From Kitasatospora azatica KCTC 9699 (GTDB lineage Bacteria; Actinomycetota; Actinomycetes; Streptomycetales; Streptomycetaceae): 64,000 nt of DNA. The DNA lies in NCBI RefSeq assembly GCF_000744785.1, contig NZ_JQMO01000003.1, positions 5,518,001 to 5,582,000 of the forward strand, read 5' to 3'. The translations under genes were made by a program, and so were the position numbers. This document shows, in pieces, positions 7,187-16,748 of the stretch (positions within the stretch are counted from its first letter, which is position 1; each line of letters begins with the position of its first letter). The notes below the pieces were generated by a model. The model had not been told where the DNA came from. It saw only the letters and a list, made by a program, of their open reading frames with translations, and made no database searches.

Positions 7187-9960
7187 CGGGCGGCGCCCAG
7201 CAGCGCGGGCGCCGCAGCGGCCGGGACCTGCACGGCGGGGGCGTCGGTCATCCACAGGCGCGGCCCGCCATGGTCGAGGCGCAGCAGCAGGTCCAACGGC
7301 CCGGCGAGGCCGGTCTGGTAGTCGGCCCGGACGCTGCGCCCGCTCTCGTCCGGCAGGACGATCCGGCCGTCCCGCAGCGCGTGCCGGACGTGCATGACGT
7401 CGACGAGATCGAGGGTCCACTGCCGGTACGGGCCGCCCAGCGCCTCGTCCAGGTCGAGCAGGAACTGTCCGTTCCCGGCCAGCCCGTGGCAGGCCGCCGA
7501 GGGGGCCAGCCAGCGCATCCGGTGGACCGCCACCGCGGCCTGCTCGGTCGGCCGCAGGAACGCGTCCTCGCCGGTCGCCTGCCAGAGCCGGAGCAGGAAG
7601 GTGCCCACCCCGGAGGAGCCGTTGCACCAGTGGTAGAGCATGCCCTTGCCGGGCCCGCCGTCGCGGTCGCTGCGCCAGCGCGCACCCCAGGGGCCGTACT
7701 CCGCTTCGGCGGCGAGGGTCCGGCCGGCCTCGACCGCGAGGTCCAGGTACGGCTGCCGGCCGGTCGCCTGCCAGGCGGCGAGCAGGAACGCGCCCACGCC
7801 CGCCACGCCGTGGCCGAAGCCGAGTTGACGGATTCCGGCCAGGTTGGAGTCCAGGTCGGGCGCCACCTGCCAGTAGACCGAGCCGTCGGTGCGCTCGGCG
7901 CAGTCCAGCAGGCCGTCCGCGCAGTCGGCCACCCGGGCCAGGAACTCCTCCCGGCCGGTGGCGCGCCACAGGTGGAGCTGGGCGAAGCCCGCTCCGGCGG
8001 CGCCGTGGCAGACATCGGGGTTGGGCCAGCGCACCGGCAGCGAGAGGACGAAGTCCTCGGCACGGGCGGCGAGTTCGGCGTCACCGAGGTGGCGGGCCGC
8101 GTCGTGCAGCGCCCAGGCGGTGCCGGAACGCCCGAAGTACAGTCCGGGAAGCCGGTGCTGGACCCTGGTCAGCCGGTCGTCGGTCCACCGGGCGGCCCGC
8201 TCGACGGCCACCCGCAACTCGGGGCGGTCCAGCGCCGCGTCGGCGCGGGTCAGTAGGGCGAGCACGCCCGCCGCCCCGTGCTGGACGGCCAGGGTGTCGG
8301 CGGTCGCGGCGAAGGCGGAGCTCTCCCACAGGCGTTCGTCCGCGTCGGGGTCCATGGTGGCCACCAGGTGGGCGAGGCCGTCGTCCAGCATCCGGCGGCG
8401 CAGCGGCTCGTCCGGCGCCGGCCAGGCGGGGAGCGCCGGCTCAAAGGTGCGGGCGGCGGGGTCCTGTGCCGTGGCGAGTTCCTGCGTCGTGGCGAGGTAG
8501 TGGGCGACCTTGGCGAGCGGCCACCGGTCGGCCGGGTCCTGCGCCATCAGGCCCAGGATCGCGGGTGCCAGCAGGGCCACCGCGGGGTAGTGGTCCGCCG
8601 CGCGGTCGAGCAGGTGCGCGGTCCGCTCCCGGGGCGTGCGGGTCTTCGGTTCGTCCTCGAGGTACGCCGGCGTCAGCCCGGTGGCGAGGTAGCAGAAGAC
8701 GGCACCCAGGGCGAACAGGTCCACCGCGGCGTCGTCGACCCGGGCGTAGCGCCGGCTGAGCACCTGCTCCGGCGCGCCGAAGCCGGGCGTGTAGGCGTGC
8801 ACGGCCCAGTCGCCGACGGGGGCGGCGTGCTCGGGGTCGATCAGCACCAGCCGGTCGTCGGGGGTCACGATCACGTTGTTGGGGGTGAAGTCCTGGTAGA
8901 CCAGGCCCCGGTGGTGGATCTCGGTCACCAGCGCGGTGAGGTCGCGGGCCAGCCGGAGCACCTCCCCGGGGTCGAAGGCCTCGCCGTCCGCGGCGAGCCG
9001 CTCCTGGACGTACCTGGTCAGGGGCTGGCCCTCGACCAGTGACTCGACCAGGAAGGCGTGCCCGTCCGCCTCGAAGAACTCCACCAGTTCGGCGGCCAGT
9101 CCGGAGAGTCGGGCAAGGGTCCGCGCCTCCTGGCGCAGCGCGTCGCGGGCGTCCCCGGCGGGCAGGCCCACTCCGACGTGCGCCCGGGCCTGCTTGACCA
9201 CCACATCGGCGCCGGTCCGCTGGTCGAGCGCCCGGTAGACGCCGCCGCGGGCGGAGAAGGTGATGGCCTCGCGCACCACGTAACGATCGTTGATCAGCAC
9301 CGGCTTCGGCTCGGTCGGCGTGCCGTCGGCCGCCGGCTTGGCGGGGGCCGGCGCGGGTTTGGCCTCGATCGGCGGCACCGCCCAGGCCGGCGGCGAGAAC
9401 CACGGCTTGCGCGGGTCCGGCACGGCGGTCCCGTCGGGGGCCTGGAGGCGGACCTCGTGGACCCCGTCGGCGGTGAGGGTCGGGACCCCGTAGAACGCGC
9501 CGTACCGGAAGTGCACCAGGCTGCCCGGTCGGTAGGGCCGGTCGGAGAGCACCGCAGGGCCCGGCAGGCCGGCGGTCGCGGCGTCGAGCGCCGCTGCGAG
9601 CTCCCTGAAGTGGTCGTCGTCGCGCGGGTAGGCGGTGATGAACTTGCCGCACTGCGCCCGGTCGTAGCGGTGCGAGGTCATCTCCTCGGTCAGCGCCAGG
9701 TCCCGCGCGCACTTGAAGGCGCAGCCGCCGCGGATCAGCACCTCGGCCGCGCGGGTCAACACCTCGGGCGCGCTCAGCCGGGTGGCGGAGACGTGCAGCT
9801 TCCACCCCTGGACCCGCCGTTCGACCACCGGCGGCTCGACCCGGCACCAGACCCCCGACTCCTGCACGGACCAGCCGTCCTCGCCGAGTTCGGCGAGCAC
9901 CGCGCGGACCACGCTGCGCAGCGGGAACGCGAGCTTCCCCTGCTGTTCCTGCACTGCCAA
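7183..9960 (-). CDS. lanL: Class IV-type lanthipeptide synthetase (lyase-kinase-cyclase)
   Basis: A 925-residue three-domain enzyme. Residues about 1-220 form the lyase-like region, about 225-470 a protein-kinase-like domain (HRGLVYQDFTPNN as catalytic loop, then an IDPEHA stretch), and about 490-925 a LanC-like cyclase. The zinc ligands of LanC are present: Cys 779 in HWCNGSSG and Cys 824-His 825 in ACHGLAG. Class III enzymes lack these, so this is closer to class IV (LanL). It would phosphorylate and eliminate Ser/Thr and add Cys thiols to make (methyl)lanthionine. The TTG start at 9960 is chosen for the GGAGG seven bases upstream. It is coupled to the S9 peptidase gene downstream. A 185-bp gap separates it from the LAL regulator. 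Confidence 0.9.
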   Translation of the reverse strand: MAVQEQQGKLAFPLRSVVRAVLAELGEDGWSVQESGVWCRVEPPVVERRVQGWKLHVSATRLSAPEVLTRAAEVLIRGGCAFKCARDLALTEEMTSHRYDRAQCGKFITAYPRDDDHFRELAAALDAATAGLPGPAVLSDRPYRPGSLVHFRYGAFYGVPTLTADGVHEVRLQAPDGTAVPDPRKPWFSPPAWAVPPIEAKPAPAPAKPAADGTPTEPKPVLINDRYVVREAITFSARGGVYRALDQRTGADVVVKQARAHVGVGLPAGDARDALRQEARTLARLSGLAAELVEFFEADGHAFLVESLVEGQPLTRYVQERLAADGEAFDPGEVLRLARDLTALVTEIHHRGLVYQDFTPNNVIVTPDDRLVLIDPEHAAPVGDWAVHAYTPGFGAPEQVLSRRYARVDDAAVDLFALGAVFCYLATGLTPAYLEDEPKTRTPRERTAHLLDRAADHYPAVALLAPAILGLMAQDPADRWPLAKVAHYLATTQELATAQDPAARTFEPALPAWPAPDEPLRRRMLDDGLAHLVATMDPDADERLWESSAFAATADTLAVQHGAAGVLALLTRADAALDRPELRVAVERAARWTDDRLTRVQHRLPGLYFGRSGTAWALHDAARHLGDAELAARAEDFVLSLPVRWPNPDVCHGAAGAGFAQLHLWRATGREEFLARVADCADGLLDCAERTDGSVYWQVAPDLDSNLAGIRQLGFGHGVAGVGAFLLAAWQATGRQPYLDLAVEAGRTLAAEAEYGPWGARWRSDRDGGPGKGMLYHWCNGSSGVGTFLLRLWQATGEDAFLRPTEQAAVAVHRMRWLAPSAACHGLAGNGQFLLDLDEALGGPYRQWTLDLVDVMHVRHALRDGRIVLPDESGRSVRADYQTGLAGPLDLLLRLDHGGPRLWMTDAPAVQVPAAAAPALLGAAR

Positions 9961-10145
9961 CGCCGTACCTCCGGTGCCTGGGATTCGCGGAGCCTCGGTG
10001 GCCCCGCCCGCACCGCAGATACTTCCGTCGCCGCGCCGGCCGGACATCGGTACGGCGCACGCACATTCACGCCCGCGCACCCCACCGATCCTCCGGACGC
10101 GCGCCCAGCTTCCCGCCCAGCTCCGCGCCCCGCTCGGCTGCCCGG

Positions 10146-13052
10146 TCAGCCCTCGGCGACCTCGACGGACAGCTGTTGCAGCCCCGCCCGGTCGGCCCGG
10201 CCGGTCTTGCGGAGCAGGCTCGCCATGTGCTTCTCCACCGTGCGCGGCGAGATGGAGAGCCGACGGGCGATGTCCTGGTTGCCGAGCCGCTCGACGATCA
10301 GCGCGAAGACCTCGTACTCACGCGTCGTCACGCCGACGGCGCGCAGGCCGGCGGGTATCAGGTCCCGTCCGCTGCGGCGCTGCGCGACGGTCGCGCCGGT
10401 ACGGCGCAGCAGAGCCCGGCAGGCGGCCGCCACGGCGGGCACGTCGAGGCCGTGGAAGTAGTCCTCGGCCGTGCGCAGCCAACTCACGGGATCGCCCCAG
10501 CCGTCGGTCAGGGCCGCCTCCGCGACCAGCCGAAGGGCGAGGTGACTGCCCGTCGGGAAGACCGACGCGGCCGAACGCACGGCCTGCACCGCCCGGGTGG
10601 CCTCGTCCGCGTTGCCCTCCCGCCCCAGCAGGACCGCCTCGGCCGCCAGCAGGAACTGCCGGTTCCAGGCGAGTTCGGCCGCCGGCGCGGCCGCCGCGAC
10701 CGCGTACTCCGCCCGGCCCGCACGTCCCGCGAGGACGTCGAGCAGCGGGCGCAGACCGTACCGTCCGGCCAGGTAGAAGATGTTCGGATGGTCGCGTTCC
10801 CAGTCCGCGGCGGCGGCCAACTCGGCCTCGGCCAGGGCCCGGTCCTCCTCCAACAGGGCGCAGACGGCGCGGCCCAGGCCGAGCATCACCGGCACCAGGA
10901 ACGACCGGCCGCCGCCCGCCTGGTCGAAGGCCAGCAGCTCGTCCTCCATGTCGCGCCGGCGACCGCGGTGGGCCGCCAGGGTGGCCGCGGTCAGCAGCAA
11001 GTAGCGGTGGGTGGCGAGATTGCGCATCCGTGCGGTGGCGTCGAGGCAGCGGTCGATGATCTCCCGGGCCCGGTGCGGATCGCCGGTGAGCACCGCGTGC
11101 ATGGCGAGCAACCCCTCGGTCCGCTGGGTCAGCGTGATCGATCCCAGCTCGTGCGCCGCCGCCAGCGCCTCCTCGAGGGTGCGGGAGTCGCCGGTGCGCA
11201 GGAAGGAGTTGGCGCCGAGCCGGATCAGCGCCTCGAACCGCCAGCCGGGCAGCGCGTGGGTCTCGGCGACCGCGAGCATCCGGGCCAGGCAGTCGTCGGC
11301 CTCGTCGAAGCCGCGTTCCCGCGCGAGCGTCGCGAGCAGCTGCCAGGCCTGGCAGGCCAGCACCGGGAGTTCGGCCCGCTGGGCGACCTCGGCCGCCTCC
11401 CGGGCCTGCCGCTCGGCGTCCGCCAGGTCCGCTTCATGGCCTGGCAGCAGAGCCAGGCCCCCCTGGACCAGTGCGAGGGCGGCGGTCTGGGCAGGCGCGC
11501 CGCCATCGCCCATGAGCGTCCACGCCGCCGCCAGCTGCTCGCCGCACTCCTCGGCACGCTCGGCGAGCAGGGTGGCCCAGGCCAGGCGGGTGTGCAGGGC
11601 GATCCTGCGGTCGGCACTCAGCCCGGCGACGCCGGCGGTCGGGAGGGTGCCGAGCAGTTCCAGCGCGCCGTCCAGCTGGCCGGCCTCGGCCCGGGCGTAC
11701 ACCAGGGCCTCGGTGAGGTCGGCGCGATCGGCCTGGGCGGCGAGCCGGTGCCCGCGTTCGAGCAGCCGGACGGCCAGTCCTGAGGTGGCGTCGGCCAGCG
11801 CCTGCCGTCCAGCTTCGGCGTACAGCCGGGCGGCGGCGGCCTCGTCCCCGGCGGTCTCCAGCAGCCGCGCCGCGAGGTGCCACCGGCCGTCGGCGGGCTC
11901 CGGTCCGGCCTGCTGCAAGGCGATGGCGGCCCGTCTGGCGGCGGCGGCCCGCTCCGCGAGCGGGATGCCGGCCAGCAGGGCTTCGCCGATCAGCGCGTGA
12001 CGAAACGCGTAACGATCCGCCACGATGCCGTCCGGGACGACGAGTTCAGCCTCCACCAGCGTCCGCAGCGTGGCGAACAGGCTCCGGTCGTCGTGTCCGG
12101 TGATGAGCTGGACGGTGCCGACCGAGAACTGCGGGCCCAGCAGTGCCGCGAGCACGACGAGTTCCCGCGCCCGGGGGGCGAGTAGCCCGGCGCGGCGGCC
12201 GTAGGCGTGCACCACGCTGGTCGGGACGGTGGCGGCGAGATCCCCCGCCACCCGCCAGCGCGCCCGGTCCTGGCGCAGCGAGCCGGTGCCGACCATGTCG
12301 GCCAGCAACTCCTCCACCAGGTACGGGTTTCCGCCGCCGACCTCGGCCAGCCGGTCGACCACCTCGCCCGGCACCTCGGCGGCCGGCACGCCCAGGCAGC
12401 CGGCGGCCAGTGCCCGGATGTCCGGAGTGTCGAGCGGTCCCAGTGCGAGGACGGACGCCGCCCTGCGCCGCTCGGTGGCCTGGAGCAGGTCGAACGCGGC
12501 TCCGGCCTCCGGCCGCAAGGTCGCGATCAGCAGCACCGGCAGGTCGGCGACGTTGTCCACCAGGTACTCCAGCACGGCGACCATCTCGGAGTCCGCGTCG
12601 TGCAGGTCCTCCAGCACCAGCACGCACCCGGCGTCCCGGCCGAGGACGGCGAGCAGCCGCAGCAGCGCCTCGGCCAGCTCGATCACGCTCTCCGGGTAGT
12701 CCGGGCCGGCGGCCGTCCGCCACTCGGGGACCACCCGGGCCAGCGCGGGCCGGTACGGCACGAGCTCCTGGTCGTCCGGCGGGCCCGCCTTGCGGAAGCG
12801 GGAGCTCAGCGCCTCGACGAGCGGGCGGAAGGGTGTACCGGCGCCACTCGGGCTGCCCCGGCCGCGCAGCAGTGGCAGGCCCAGGGCGACGGCCTGCCGG
12901 GCGCACTCGTCGGCCAGCCGGGACTTGCCGATCCCGGCCTCTCCGGAGAGGAACACCGCGTGGCCGACGCCTTCCCGAAGGCTCGTCAGCAGGCCTTCGA
13001 CCAGCGCGATTTCACTCTGTCGGCCGACAATGACAGGCGACGAGGTATGCAT
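10146..13052 (-). CDS. LAL-type LuxR-family transcriptional regulator
   Basis: A 968-residue large ATP-binding LuxR regulator. The N-terminus has Walker A (GEAGIGKSR) within an AAA/NACHT-like ATPase, a Walker B-like LVLEDLHDAD, a long alpha-helical middle region rich in Ala and Leu, and a C-terminal LuxR helix-turn-helix (VTTREYEVFALIVERLGNQDIARRL cut short here; SISPRTVEKH follows). Such regulators are pathway-specific activators in many streptomycete clusters. Lying between the LanM/peptide pair and the LanL operon in the same orientation, it is the natural candidate to switch on both. The ATG has no good Shine-Dalgarno site in front. Confidence 0.9.
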   Translation of the reverse strand: MHTSSPVIVGRQSEIALVEGLLTSLREGVGHAVFLSGEAGIGKSRLADECARQAVALGLPLLRGRGSPSGAGTPFRPLVEALSSRFRKAGPPDDQELVPYRPALARVVPEWRTAAGPDYPESVIELAEALLRLLAVLGRDAGCVLVLEDLHDADSEMVAVLEYLVDNVADLPVLLIATLRPEAGAAFDLLQATERRRAASVLALGPLDTPDIRALAAGCLGVPAAEVPGEVVDRLAEVGGGNPYLVEELLADMVGTGSLRQDRARWRVAGDLAATVPTSVVHAYGRRAGLLAPRARELVVLAALLGPQFSVGTVQLITGHDDRSLFATLRTLVEAELVVPDGIVADRYAFRHALIGEALLAGIPLAERAAAARRAAIALQQAGPEPADGRWHLAARLLETAGDEAAAARLYAEAGRQALADATSGLAVRLLERGHRLAAQADRADLTEALVYARAEAGQLDGALELLGTLPTAGVAGLSADRRIALHTRLAWATLLAERAEECGEQLAAAWTLMGDGGAPAQTAALALVQGGLALLPGHEADLADAERQAREAAEVAQRAELPVLACQAWQLLATLARERGFDEADDCLARMLAVAETHALPGWRFEALIRLGANSFLRTGDSRTLEEALAAAHELGSITLTQRTEGLLAMHAVLTGDPHRAREIIDRCLDATARMRNLATHRYLLLTAATLAAHRGRRRDMEDELLAFDQAGGGRSFLVPVMLGLGRAVCALLEEDRALAEAELAAAADWERDHPNIFYLAGRYGLRPLLDVLAGRAGRAEYAVAAAAPAAELAWNRQFLLAAEAVLLGREGNADEATRAVQAVRSAASVFPTGSHLALRLVAEAALTDGWGDPVSWLRTAEDYFHGLDVPAVAAACRALLRRTGATVAQRRSGRDLIPAGLRAVGVTTREYEVFALIVERLGNQDIARRLSISPRTVEKHMASLLRKTGRADRAGLQQLSVEVAEG

Positions 13053-13108
13053 GATCGCAGGCTAATCGAGCCGATCATGATCCGGTAGGGCCTCTGCGGG
13101 CCGCGCTC

Positions 13109-13321
13109 TCAGCTGTGCCCGTCGCAGTTCCCGGAGGTCATGGTCATGGTCTCGAACGGGTCGAGCGACAGCGCCACGGCCCCGTCCGAGGAGAGCAGGT
13201 TCGCCCGTCGCCCGAGAGCGCCTGCGGTCCACAGCCTGATCTCGCCGGCCGGGTGAACGTCCGGCTCCTCTCCCTGCCTGGTCGGCTGCTCCCACGAGCG
13301 GTTCACGTCGAGGGTCTCCAT
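13109..13321 (-). CDS. 70-aa peptide beside LanM, candidate class II precursor
   Basis: A 70-residue peptide with AGGAGAGG about twelve bases before the ATG. It has no signal peptide. Residues 1-50 are hydrophilic; the end reads ALSLDPFETMTMTSGNCDGHS, giving three Thr and a Ser in front of a single Cys at 66, which could form one (methyl)lanthionine ring. Its leader has nothing in common with the seven LanL-side precursors. Its place directly downstream of lanM, after an AT-rich promoter-like region, makes it the only visible candidate substrate for LanM. I do not recognise its family; it could also be an unrelated small protein. Confidence 0.6.
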   Translation of the reverse strand: METLDVNRSWEQPTRQGEEPDVHPAGEIRLWTAGALGRRANLLSSDGAVALSLDPFETMTMTSGNCDGHS

Positions 13322-13359
13322 GCGTGGTCTTTCCTCTCCTAGAGCGTCAGGACTGCGTC

Positions 13360-13425
13360 GTCCTCAGGGAATCCACATCAACTTATATGAATGTATACCT
13401 TTTTTGATTCACCTGAGTTTACACG
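13360..13425 (-). promoter_or_regulatory. AT-rich promoter-like region before the 70-aa peptide
   Basis: About 60 bases with far more A and T than the surroundings, including TATATGAATGTATA and a run of six T. It lies between the lanM stop and the peptide gene on the coding strand. A separate promoter for the peptide is the simplest reading; the exact -10 and -35 boxes cannot be assigned. Confidence 0.5.
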
Positions 13426-13466
13426 CGGGGGGTGCACCCATGACCAGGTCGGGTGACACCCGGGCA

Positions 13467-16463
13467 TCACGCCTTCGGCACCGCTGACACACGGTCAGAC
13501 CCCGGTGCCCAGAGCAGCAGCACCGCTGCGGTCCGGTCGGCGAACCCCAGCCGCAGCAGTCCGTGGCCGATGCCCGCCAGCCCGGTCAGCAGTCCGGGGA
13601 CAGCCAGGCCGCCAGGGGTCCCGCACCCCGGCCCGTGCTGCTCCAGCGCGGCCAGCAGCAGGAGCGCGCGCCGCTCCCGGGCCGCCTGCGAGACCGGGTC
13701 GCCGCGGCGGCCGAGCAGTTCGAGGGCTCCGAGCTCGCCGTGGCACAGGCTGTGGTCCGGCGACGGCCCGGGCCGGGCCTCGGCCGCACGCACCGCCCGT
13801 GCCGGTAGGTCCGCCAATCGCGGATCGGCCGCCGCCACCGCCCGGTCGGCCACCGCCAGCGCGACGCCCGGCAGCCCTCGGCACCAGGACTCACCGGAGG
13901 CCCGGTCGGCGGCCGCTCTCAGCGCCGCCAGTCCGGCCTGCTCGTAGCGGGCGCCCCCGCCGGCCGCCGCGAAGCCGAGCAGTGCCCAACCCACCCCGGC
14001 CGCGCCCGAGGCGAAGCCCGCCTCCGGCGGCAGCGGGCAGGCGGCGAGACGGGCCGCGCAGACCTGTGCACCGCGCCAGGCATCGAGCGAACCGGTGGCC
14101 TGGTGGACGGCGAGCAGCGCCGCGAGGCCACCGGCCAGGCCGTCGACGATCCCTGGCGCCGTCTCGGCTTCGGCGGCCAGCACGGTCAGGGTGGTCGCCG
14201 GGGCGGTCAGGGCGGCGAGCTGCGGGTCGTCCAGCGCGGCGGCCACCACGGTGACCGCGTAGGCGATGCCGCCCAGCCCGGCGAAGCCGCCGGGCCCCAC
14301 GGCCGCGAGGTCCTGCGGCCTGGCCGCGAGCCGCTCCAGCAGGGCGGGCAGCGGCCGCAGCGCGCGGCGGGCCACCTCCGCGTAGCGCTCCTCCCCGGTG
14401 AGCGCGGCCAGTTGGGCGAGGAACAGGGCCACTCCCGGATAGCCGCCGCCCAGGTCGGCGCCGCACGGCCGCAGTTGCCAGTAGCGGTCGGCGATGAGTT
14501 GGAGACCGAGCCAGTTCGTCCGTACGGGACTCCGGTGAGCCAGTTCGACCAGCCGGTCACCGATGCCGCGGGCTGCGCCGAGCAGCCGGCCCGGGTCGAT
14601 CGAGGAGGCCGACGCGGCGGGCACGGTCTGCGCGGCCGCCCGCCGGCCGGCCGGCCCGTGGGGCGGCTCGGTCGACCGCGCCCTCATCGCGGCCCGAACG
14701 ATCCACTCCTGCGCCGCGAGGTCCGCCTCGCCCATCCCCGTGATCCGCTCGGCCACCCGGTCGAGACCGGTCCGTTCCAGGGCGCCGGCGATCCGGGCCC
14801 CGGTCCCGCTCCACAGGTCCACCGCACCCGGCCGGGTGGTGAACAGCGGGACGTCGCCGTCCCACAACTGCGCGATCTCGTGGCCGAGGACACCGGGGTG
14901 GCCCGGCCCGGCGGACTCGTCCGTGCCCAGCAGGTCGAACAGCGCCTCCCGCTCGGCCGCGTCCCGCAGCACGTCGGGATGGGTCGCCTCGGCCAGCAGC
15001 GTCGTGTAGATCTGGGTGGGGCGTACCACCACGCGGACGTCGGCGTCCGCGAAGCGGCTCAGCAGCCCCCGCCGGCCGAGCAGTTCACGCCGGCCGGCGA
15101 CGACGGCCCGGTAGCCCGCGCGGAAGCCGGTGAGCAGGGCCTCGGTGTGCGCCGCGGGTTCGGCCCGGGTCCCGGCGAGGCCGGGGCGGTTGGCGGCACC
15201 GGCGAAGGTCTGCGGCCGGCGTACCAGCCGCATCCGGTCGGTGCCCGGATCCGCCCAGTCCACCCCGTCCATCGGCAGCGGCGTGCCCGGGTCGCCACCG
15301 AGCCCGGAGGCGTCCATCGCCGTCCGGTCCCCGAGGAGCAGATGCGGGAGCAGCCCGGTCCGGTACACCGACGAGCCGAGCGCGAGCGCCGCCGGATCCT
15401 CCATGCCGCGAACCGCGAGCGGCGGGTGGAACAGCGTCTCGACATCGATCAGCACCGGTTCGTCGCCGCAGGCGATCAGGTTCTCGTAGTGCAGGTCCGT
15501 GCCGTCCAGGGCGTACAGCAAGGCCAGCAGGGCGCCCTGTCGACGGTAGAAGCCGTCGAGCTGACGTGCTGTCGTGCACGGCCGGTGGGCGACATGTTCG
15601 ACCCAGCCGTACTCGCCCCGGTCCAGCAGGGCCAGCACCGGCAGTCCCGGAGTGCCGGGCTGCTCGTTGAACCAGTCGACGGTCTCGTTGAAGTGCCGGT
15701 GCGTCCCGAGCGGCCTCGGCTTGTACACCGCCCGCCGCCCGTCGGCGAAGCGCAGGATCGCGACACTGCGTCCCCGCTGATGCCCGTCGCCGGCCCCGCT
15801 CTCCACCGCGAGCAGCGCCCCGGGATCCACTCCGCCCAGCAGGGTCGCGACGATCTCCGCCCGGTCGAGCGCGAACCGGCCGAGCATCTCGGCCAGCGCG
15901 GAGACCGCGTACAGACAGGTCTGACCGAGCAGGCGAGCGAGCACCGGGTACTCGGCCAGCAGCGCGGCCAGGCCTTCTTGGCGGGACATCAGGTCCACGA
16001 AACTGCGGAACCGCTCGGCCGGTGTGTCACCGGCCAGTTGGCCGCCGACCCTCGCCACCTTGAGTTCCAGCACGAGCGTACGGGCCGAGCGCCGCGCCAG
16101 ATCCCGGGCGAGCCGCTGGACGAAGGCGGCCCGAACCGCGACCAGGTCGACCGGCCCCTCGCCGAGTTGAACCGACAGTTGCTCGGCGGCCTGCTCCGCG
16201 AACGGTGTCAGTACTGCCACGAACCCGGTGGTTCCCGGGAGTTCACCGGCCGGCAGTCGCGGCGCCGACAGCGGCCCGACCAGCACCGCGTCCACGAAAG
16301 CCGCCCAGTCCGGCTTCCCCCGAGCGGGCCGCTCACCCTCCGGCAGCGCCCGCAGCCACCAGCCGTCCGCAGCCGGCGCGGCCCCTGACCGCCCCTGCGT
16401 ATTGATCACAGCGGCCGAGCTTGCCACCCGCCGACCGGCTCGCACAAGAGCGGTGCTGCGCAC
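13467..16463 (-). CDS. lanM: Class II lanthipeptide synthetase LanM
   Basis: A 998-residue bifunctional enzyme. Residues about 120-600 are the LanM dehydratase domain, with the conserved YKPRPLGTHRHFNETVDW segment, LDGTDLHYENLIA and LIDVETLF. Residues about 640-998 are a LanC-type cyclase with Cys 861 in SWCRGLPG and Cys 907-His 908 in LCHGELG as zinc ligands, and a closing GLAGIGHGLLRLG. All key residues look intact and the length is normal for LanM. The start is uncertain: the GTG used here has no clear ribosome site. It is the first gene of the minus-strand cluster, followed by the 70-residue peptide. Having it beside a class IV synthetase is unusual. Confidence 0.9.
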   Translation of the reverse strand: MRSTALVRAGRRVASSAAVINTQGRSGAAPAADGWWLRALPEGERPARGKPDWAAFVDAVLVGPLSAPRLPAGELPGTTGFVAVLTPFAEQAAEQLSVQLGEGPVDLVAVRAAFVQRLARDLARRSARTLVLELKVARVGGQLAGDTPAERFRSFVDLMSRQEGLAALLAEYPVLARLLGQTCLYAVSALAEMLGRFALDRAEIVATLLGGVDPGALLAVESGAGDGHQRGRSVAILRFADGRRAVYKPRPLGTHRHFNETVDWFNEQPGTPGLPVLALLDRGEYGWVEHVAHRPCTTARQLDGFYRRQGALLALLYALDGTDLHYENLIACGDEPVLIDVETLFHPPLAVRGMEDPAALALGSSVYRTGLLPHLLLGDRTAMDASGLGGDPGTPLPMDGVDWADPGTDRMRLVRRPQTFAGAANRPGLAGTRAEPAAHTEALLTGFRAGYRAVVAGRRELLGRRGLLSRFADADVRVVVRPTQIYTTLLAEATHPDVLRDAAEREALFDLLGTDESAGPGHPGVLGHEIAQLWDGDVPLFTTRPGAVDLWSGTGARIAGALERTGLDRVAERITGMGEADLAAQEWIVRAAMRARSTEPPHGPAGRRAAAQTVPAASASSIDPGRLLGAARGIGDRLVELAHRSPVRTNWLGLQLIADRYWQLRPCGADLGGGYPGVALFLAQLAALTGEERYAEVARRALRPLPALLERLAARPQDLAAVGPGGFAGLGGIAYAVTVVAAALDDPQLAALTAPATTLTVLAAEAETAPGIVDGLAGGLAALLAVHQATGSLDAWRGAQVCAARLAACPLPPEAGFASGAAGVGWALLGFAAAGGGARYEQAGLAALRAAADRASGESWCRGLPGVALAVADRAVAAADPRLADLPARAVRAAEARPGPSPDHSLCHGELGALELLGRRGDPVSQAARERRALLLLAALEQHGPGCGTPGGLAVPGLLTGLAGIGHGLLRLGFADRTAAVLLLWAPGSDRVSAVPKA

Positions 16464-16487
16464 CCGGAGGGTCCCGCCCTGCCGGCC

Positions 16488-16748
16488 TCACCCCTCCCGG
16501 AAGTGCACCAGCACCCGACCGGGATTCTTCGGGTCCAACTCGCGCCGCAGGTACAGCTTGCGGATGTGCTTCTGGTCCAGGAACGCCAGCACCCGCCGCA
16601 TCAGCTGCCCTGAGCCCTTCCCGGGAATGATCTCGGCGACCGGGTCACCCGACTGGGCTGCAGCGAAGAGGAACTGCCGCATCGCCAGCTCGATGTCACG
16701 GTTGTTCCGGAAGATCGGGTGCAGGTCGAGGCTACGCATCGGAATCAC
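16488..16748 (-). CDS. Small Smr-domain protein
   Basis: An 86-residue protein consisting almost wholly of an Smr (small MutS-related) domain: RSLDLHPIF at the N-terminus, the helix with LAMRQFLFAAAQSGDP, and IIPGKGSGQLMRRVLAFL containing the GKG-S-G-x-L signature. Smr domains are nucleic-acid nucleases or RNA-binding modules. A GTG at 16748 or ATG at 16739 could start it. It lies 24 bp upstream of lanM in the same direction, but nothing suggests a role in the peptide pathway; it may be a chromosomal boundary gene. Confidence 0.75.
   Translation of the reverse strand: MIPMRSLDLHPIFRNNRDIELAMRQFLFAAAQSGDPVAEIIPGKGSGQLMRRVLAFLDQKHIRKLYLRRELDPKNPGRVLVHFREG

Noticed and set aside
13109..13321. 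Naming the 70-residue peptide as an FxLD-type lanthipeptide
   Set aside because: Only a loose LSLD match; FxLD precursors are linked to a different enzyme class.
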